Part shown: piece by piece, positions 6,154 to 9,485 of the stretch
Position numbering within the stretch: the stretch's first letter is position 1
How the letters are laid out: the number at the start of each line of letters is the position of its first letter
Source of the DNA: Paracoccaceae bacterium
GTDB taxonomy: Bacteria; Pseudomonadota; Alphaproteobacteria; Rhodobacterales; Rhodobacteraceae
Direction of reading: 5' to 3'
Length of the DNA stretch: 9,485 nucleotides
Assembly (NCBI GenBank): GCA_007134405.1
Contig: SLKW01000105.1
Coordinates: 1-9,485 of the forward strand
The notes under the pieces: generated by a model
Told to the model about the DNA's origin: nothing
The model's database searches: none
Seen by the model: only the letters and a program-made list of their open reading frames with translations
Made by a program: the position numbers and the translations under genes

Positions 6154-7083
6154 TCAGGACTTCTGCGCCGCTCTCCAGCGGTCCAGGATCATCCGCGCGG
6201 TCATCAGGTCCAGATGCGCGCCGCCGCCGTTCTTGAAGAGCGTGATCTCCTCGTCGGACCGCCGCCCGGCCCGTCCCGCGACCAGGTCGTGGAAATCGCC
6301 CAGCACGTCGGCCTCGGAAATCACGCCCGCCGCCATCGGGATCGTCAGCTCGCCGATATGGCCGATGGTGGTGGCGCGGCTGTCGACGAAGATCCGCGAC
6401 CGCCTCATTGCCGTGTCGTCGGCCTCGCGCATCTCGGGGGTGAAGGCGCCGATCAGGTCCAGATGCTGGCCGGGCTGCAGCCAGTCGCCCCGGATCAGGG
6501 GCTCGCGCGCCATCGTGCAGGTCGCGACGATCTCGGCCGCCGTCACCGCCGCCTCCAGATCCGGCGCGGCGCGCACCCCCGGATAGCGCCCGGCCAGCGC
6601 CTCGGCCTGTTCGGGGCGGCGCGCCCAGACGCTGATCTCGACCCCGTCGATCAGCGCGCCATAGGCCTCGATCAGCGACGCCGCGACCGTGCCCGCGCCC
6701 ACGATCAGGAGCCGCCGCGCCCCTTTACGCGCCAGCAGCCGCGCGCCCAGCAGCGAATCGCCCGCCGTCTTCCAGCGCGTCACCAGCGCGTTGTCGATCA
6801 CCGCCTCGACCGCGCCGGTCGCGTCGTCGAAGACCAGCATCGCGCCGTGGATGCTGGGCCGCCCCTGCGCCGGGTTGCCGGGAAAGACGGTCACCGACTT
6901 CACCCCCACGCCCAGCCCGTCGATCCAGGCCGCGCGCGACAGAAGCCGGTCCTCGCCGCGGGCCAGAAGCACGTCGCGCAGATCGGCCGGCGGCATCCGG
7001 TGGCCCTCGATCATCGCGTCGGTCAGCGCCATCCAGTCCATCAGCGGGTCGCATTCGGCGGCGGTCAGGTAGGGTATCGTCAT
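6154..7083 (-). CDS. ornithine cyclodeaminase/mu-crystallin-family protein, more likely an imine (ketimine) reductase
   Basis: This 309-residue cytoplasmic enzyme belongs to the ornithine cyclodeaminase/mu-crystallin family, whose members include ornithine cyclodeaminase, alanine dehydrogenase and reductases of cyclic ketimines such as pyrroline-2-carboxylate. Visible features are Lys62 in VKSVTVFPGN with the GRPSIHGAMLVFDDATG substrate region (74-90), the Rossmann glycine motif GAGTVA (129-134), VWARRP after the second strand (152-157; the arginines suggest NADP(H)), and the C-terminal FKNGGGAHLDL (283-293). The catalytic Asp of true cyclodeaminases (GGDxPGK region) is absent: the equivalent stretch is GAFTPEMREAD (212-222). 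The usual LRTAA arginine motif reads WKTAG (104-108). These changes argue against ornithine cyclisation. The ATG at 7083 has GGAGGAG 3 nt upstream. Proximity to an ornithine-decarboxylase-like gene about 3 kb away is suggestive only. Confidence 0.9.
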   Translation of the reverse strand: MTIPYLTAAECDPLMDWMALTDAMIEGHRMPPADLRDVLLARGEDRLLSRAAWIDGLGVGVKSVTVFPGNPAQGRPSIHGAMLVFDDATGAVEAVIDNALVTRWKTAGDSLLGARLLARKGARRLLIVGAGTVAASLIEAYGALIDGVEISVWARRPEQAEALAGRYPGVRAAPDLEAAVTAAEIVATCTMAREPLIRGDWLQPGQHLDLIGAFTPEMREADDTAMRRSRIFVDSRATTIGHIGELTIPMAAGVISEADVLGDFHDLVAGRAGRRSDEEITLFKNGGGAHLDLMTARMILDRWRAAQKS

Positions 7084-7103
7084 GCGCTCCTCCGTTTGCG
7101 GCC

Positions 7104-7132
7104 ACCCTGTGGCGCGGCCCCGGCGCTGTCAA
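7104..7132 (-). promoter_or_regulatory. promoter candidate for the cyclodeaminase-family gene
   Basis: A perfect -35 hexamer TTGACA (7132-7127 on the minus strand) is followed by a 17-nt spacer and CAGGGT (7109-7104), a poor -10. Transcription would begin about 14 nt before the ATG at 7083. The -35 sits only 3 nt from the -35-like element of the opposing promoter, so the two promoters are back to back. Confidence 0.4.
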
Positions 7133-7135
7133 TCG

Positions 7136-7166
7136 CTGGACGCGGCACCGCCGCCGCCTATCTGAG
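7136..7166 (+). promoter_or_regulatory. RpoH (heat-shock sigma)-like promoter for the SDR-photolyase pair
   Basis: CTGGAC (7136-7141) and CCTATCTGAG (7157-7166) match the alphaproteobacterial RpoH promoter pattern CTTG-N17/18-CYTATNTNNG, with one mismatch in the -35 core (CTGG for CTTG), all fixed positions of the -10 correct and a 17-nt spacing. The start would fall near 7172, directly upstream of the AAGGAGG at 7175-7181. As a sigma-70 site it would be poor (TATCTG). The pattern is recalled from established knowledge; the match is read directly. Confidence 0.5.
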
Positions 7167-7185
7167 CCCGGTGAAAGGAGGCGAC

Positions 7186-7848
7186 ATGCAGGTTCTCATC
7201 ATCGGCGATTCCGGCGGGATCGGCGCCGCCCTCGCCGCCGAGGCCGAGGCGCGCGGCGCCGAGGTCACCGGCCTGTCGCGCAGCGCCGACGGGCTCGACG
7301 TCACCCGCGAAGACAGCGTCGCCGCGCATCTCGGCGCGCTGGAGGGCGAGTTCGACGCGATCTGGGTCGCGACCGGCGCGCTGGAAATCGGAGCGCACGG
7401 CCCCGAAAAGTCCCTGCGCGACCTCGACGCCGGGGCCTTCGCGGCGCAATTCGCGCTCAACGCCACCGGGCCGGCGCTGCTGCTCAAGCATGGCGCACGG
7501 CTTCTGCCGCGCGACCGGCCCGCGACCTTCGCGGCGCTTTCCGCCCGCGTCGGCTCGATCGGCGACAACCGGGCGGGGGGCTGGTATGCCTACCGCGCCT
7601 CGAAAGCCGCGCTCAACCAGATCGTCCGCTGCGCGTCGATCGAACTGGGCCGCACGCACCGCCAGCTTGTCTGCGTCGCCCTGCATCCCGGCACCGTCGC
7701 CACCCCCTTCACCGAAAAATACCTCGGCCGCCACCCCGCCGTCCCGCCCGAGGAGGCGGCGCGCAACCTCTGGTCGGTCGTCGAGGACCTGACGCCCGAG
7801 CAGACCGGCCGCTTCTTCGACTGGGCGGGCAAGGACGTCGCCTGGTGA
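7186..7848 (+). CDS. short-chain dehydrogenase/reductase, C-factor-like
   Basis: This 220-residue protein is a classical-fold short-chain dehydrogenase/reductase resembling the C-factor (CsgA-like) subgroup. The cofactor loop reads GDSGGIG (7-13) near the N-terminus in place of TGxxxGIG. Arg32 after the second strand suggests NADP(H). VATGALEIG (61-69) stands where NNAG is usual. The active site shows S119-A120 with Ser124, then Tyr136 and Lys140 in YRASK, and HPGTVATPF (167-175) is the usual post-active-site segment. The substrate is unknown. The ATG at 7186 follows AAGGAGG at 7175-7181. Its stop TGA overlaps the GTG start of the photolyase gene as GTGA, so the two are almost certainly one operon with coupled translation. 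The RpoH-like promoter upstream suggests stress control. Confidence 0.9.
   Translation: MQVLIIGDSGGIGAALAAEAEARGAEVTGLSRSADGLDVTREDSVAAHLGALEGEFDAIWVATGALEIGAHGPEKSLRDLDAGAFAAQFALNATGPALLLKHGARLLPRDRPATFAALSARVGSIGDNRAGGWYAYRASKAALNQIVRCASIELGRTHRQLVCVALHPGTVATPFTEKYLGRHPAVPPEEAARNLWSVVEDLTPEQTGRFFDWAGKDVAW
7831..7835 (+). promoter_or_regulatory. ribosome binding site for the GTG-initiated photolyase
   Basis: AAGGA inside the SDR 3' end lies 9 nt before the GTG at 7845-7847. With the 4-nt GTGA overlap it supports a non-ATG start and re-initiation by ribosomes finishing the SDR gene. Confidence 0.55.
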
Positions 7849-9368
7849 GCCTCGTCCTCGTTCTGGGCGACCAGCTCAACAGGGGCGCCGGCGCGCTGGC
7901 GCGGGCCGACCGCGACCGCGACCTCGTGGTCATGGCCGAGGTGATGGACGAGGCCACCTATGTCCGCCACCACCCCAAGAAGATCATCCTGGTGCTGGCC
8001 GCCATGCGCAAGTTCGCCGAGGCCCTGCGCGCCGATGGCTGGCGCGTCGCCTACACACCGCTCGACGACGCGGACAACGCGGGCTCCATCGCGGGCGAGC
8101 TTCTCCGCCGGGCCGAGGCGGAGGGGACCGACCGCGTGCTCGCCACCCAGCCCGGCGAATGGCGCCTGCGCCAGGCGCTGGCTGACCTGCCGCTCAAGGT
8201 CACGGTCTGCCCCGATGACCGCTTCCTCTGCCCGCCCGAGGTCTTCGCCGACTGGGCCGAAGGACGGAAGGTCCAGCGCATGGAGCATTTCTACCGCATG
8301 ATGCGCAAGCGCAGCGGCTATCTGATGGACGGCGACGACCCGGCCTGCGGCCAGTGGAATTTCGACCACGACAACCGCAAGCCGGCCCGCGACGACCTTC
8401 TGCGCAAGCCCCCCCGCCGCCACCGCCCCTGCGCCGTGACCGAGGCCGTGATCGCCCTGGTCAAGGACCGCTTCGGCGGCCATTTCGGCGCGACCGAGCC
8501 TTTCTGGTTCGCCACCGACCGGCAGGGCGCGCTGGAATGCCTGCGCGATTTCGTGGCCCATCACCTGCCCGAATTCGGCACCTACCAGGACGCGATGCTG
8601 GCGAATGACCCGTTCCTGCACCACGCGCTTCTCGCGCCTTACCTGAACCTCGGCCTCCTGACCCCGGCCGAGGTCTGCGACGCCGCGCAGGCGGCCTATG
8701 AGGCGGGCGACGTGCCGATCAACTCGGCCGAGGGCTTCATCCGCCAGATCCTCGGCTGGCGCGAATACGTGCGCGGCATCTACGACCTGCACGGGCCGGG
8801 CTATGCCGCGCAGAACGCGCTGGGGCACGACCGCGACCTGCCGGGCTTCTACTGGGACGGGCAGACCGACATGGCCTGCGTGAAGGCCGTGGTCGAGCAG
8901 ACCCGCGAGCACGCCTATGCCCACCACATCCAGCGGCTGATGGTCACCGGCAATTTCGCGCTGCTGGCGGGCATCGACCCGGGCCAGGTCCACGACTGGT
9001 ACCTCTCGGTCTATGCCGACGCCTATGAATGGGTCGAGGCGCCGAACACGCTCGGCATGTCGCAATTCGCCGACGGCGGAACGCTGGGCTCGAAACCCTA
9101 TGTCTCCTCGGGCGCCTATATCGACCGGATGTCCGACTATTGCCGGGGCTGCGCCTACAAGGTGAAGGACAAGACCGGCCCCGACGCCTGCCCCTTCAAC
9201 CTCCTCTACTGGCACTTCCTCGACCGCCACCGCGCCCGGTTCGATAAGAACCCCCGCATGGCCCAGATGTACCGTACCTGGGACCGGATGGACGAGGGGC
9301 GGCGCGAGACGGTGCTCAAGGACGCCCGCGCGCTGCTGACACGGCTGACGAAGGGGCAGCGGATGTGA
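7845..9368 (+). CDS. phrB: FeS-containing bacterial photolyase/cryptochrome, (6-4) photolyase type (PhrB/CryB family)
   Basis: This 507-residue flavoprotein belongs to the FeS-BCP (CryPro) class, which repairs UV (6-4) photoproducts with blue light and can act as a light regulator (CryB in Rhodobacter). The N-terminal domain begins LVLVLGDQLN (3-12), typical of the class with a ribolumazine antenna. The C-terminal FAD/FeS domain carries four cysteines, Cys345, Cys433, Cys436 and Cys449, with the spacing of the Agrobacterium PhrB 4Fe-4S ligands, each five residues lower. Trp337, Trp385 and Tyr425 fall at the same offset from the residues I recall as its electron-transfer chain. YAHHIQRLMVTGNF (358-371) contains the histidine pair (His360, His361) tied to (6-4) repair. 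Every key residue I can check is present, so it should be active. Translation begins at GTG 7845, overlapping the SDR stop. The overlap and the shared RpoH-like promoter suggest a stress-induced operon. Confidence 0.96.
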   Translation: MSLVLVLGDQLNRGAGALARADRDRDLVVMAEVMDEATYVRHHPKKIILVLAAMRKFAEALRADGWRVAYTPLDDADNAGSIAGELLRRAEAEGTDRVLATQPGEWRLRQALADLPLKVTVCPDDRFLCPPEVFADWAEGRKVQRMEHFYRMMRKRSGYLMDGDDPACGQWNFDHDNRKPARDDLLRKPPRRHRPCAVTEAVIALVKDRFGGHFGATEPFWFATDRQGALECLRDFVAHHLPEFGTYQDAMLANDPFLHHALLAPYLNLGLLTPAEVCDAAQAAYEAGDVPINSAEGFIRQILGWREYVRGIYDLHGPGYAAQNALGHDRDLPGFYWDGQTDMACVKAVVEQTREHAYAHHIQRLMVTGNFALLAGIDPGQVHDWYLSVYADAYEWVEAPNTLGMSQFADGGTLGSKPYVSSGAYIDRMSDYCRGCAYKVKDKTGPDACPFNLLYWHFLDRHRARFDKNPRMAQMYRTWDRMDEGRRETVLKDARALLTRLTKGQRM

Positions 9369-9370
9369 GA

Positions 9371-9411
9371 GCGGACGTGGCGGCACCCATCGCCGCCGCG
9401 CCGGCGTCCGC
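9371..9411 (+). terminator. nested hairpin just after the photolyase gene
   Basis: An outer stem GCGGACG (9371-9377) with CGTCCGC (9405-9411) encloses an inner stem GGCGGC (9379-9384) with GCCGCC (9392-9397). It begins 2 nt after the photolyase stop. No T-tract follows, so it may act as an mRNA 3'-end stabiliser rather than an intrinsic terminator. Confidence 0.35.
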
Positions 9412-9419
9412 CAGGCTCC

Positions 9420-9466
9420 GGGCGGGCTCCCGCCCCTCGTCCGGCTGTGCGCTTCGCGCACAACCC
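9420..9466. repeat. two further hairpins at the right edge, gene-free tail
   Basis: GGGCGG (9420-9425) pairs with CCGCCC (9430-9435) across a 4-nt loop. TGTGCGC (9446-9452) pairs perfectly with GCGCACA (9456-9462) across a TTC loop, with two more G-C pairs outside one mismatch. No convincing gene occupies 9369-9485. The run of hairpins resembles terminator or dispersed intergenic repeat DNA, but only one copy lies in this window. Confidence 0.35.
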
Positions 9467-9485
9467 TCCTCGCGTTGGGCCCCGC

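Noticed and set aside
6214..7185. Plus-strand open frame upstream of and in frame with the SDR gene
   Set aside because: It is antisense to the cyclodeaminase-family gene and rich in Arg/Asp repeats. The SDR start at 7186 has AAGGAGG and begins at the Rossmann strand.
7590..9461. 623-codon open frame on the minus strand opposite the photolyase
   Set aside because: The translation shows no domain, while the plus strand encodes a complete photolyase with all cofactor residues. Long antisense frames are common in GC-rich genes.
1..9485. CRISPR arrays, tRNA/rRNA genes, insertion sequences, toxin-antitoxin or defence genes
   Set aside because: No regularly spaced repeats, tRNA-like cloverleaf, transposase motif or small paired ORFs with ribosome sites were found on either strand.

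Overview
The window is about 9.5 kb of very GC-rich chromosomal DNA. The organism is most likely an alphaproteobacterium of the Rhodobacteraceae type. This rests on the strong GC bias at third codon positions, the protein families present (an FeS-type bacterial photolyase/cryptochrome, a CoxL-type molybdoenzyme subunit, a fold-III ornithine-decarboxylase-like enzyme) and a promoter matching the alphaproteobacterial heat-shock sigma (RpoH) consensus. No tRNA, rRNA, insertion sequence, CRISPR array or phage gene is visible. Seven full-length genes explain about 90% of the sequence. A short codon run at the left edge may be the tail of an eighth.

Layout. Positions 1-40 may hold the last 13 codons of a plus-strand gene, followed by an AT-rich convergent spacer with two terminator-like hairpins. 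Positions 173-5144 carry three minus-strand genes, in transcription order a class V glyoxylate-type aminotransferase (5144-3894), an ornithine/lysine-decarboxylase-like PLP enzyme (3705-2545) and an orphan xanthine dehydrogenase/CoxL-family large subunit (2467-173). The 188-nt gap between the first two contains an inverted repeat, a T6 tract and a possible promoter. The 154-nt gap 5145-5298 is divergent, with a candidate promoter for each side. ygfZ (5299-6129, plus) and an ornithine cyclodeaminase/mu-crystallin-family reductase (7083-6154, minus) converge on a short GC hairpin. The 102-nt gap 7084-7185 is again divergent. To its right lies a tightly coupled plus-strand pair: a C-factor-like short-chain dehydrogenase (7186-7848) and an FeS-cluster photolyase/cryptochrome (7845-9368), overlapping as GTGA. 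The last 117 nt hold three hairpins and no gene.

How the genes relate. The most coherent unit is the SDR-photolyase pair behind an RpoH-like promoter, which suggests light or singlet-oxygen stress control. YgfZ is a housekeeping FeS-enzyme maintenance protein. The decarboxylase, aminotransferase and cyclodeaminase-family reductase all act on amino acids or imines, but they are separated by strand and spacing and I see no proof of one pathway. The CoxL homologue lacks any medium (FAD) or small (2Fe-2S) subunit gene beside it. I do not see a clearly new biological system. The most useful leads are the RpoH-like promoter, the substitutions at substrate-binding positions in two enzymes, the structured leader of the decarboxylase and the orphan CoxL.
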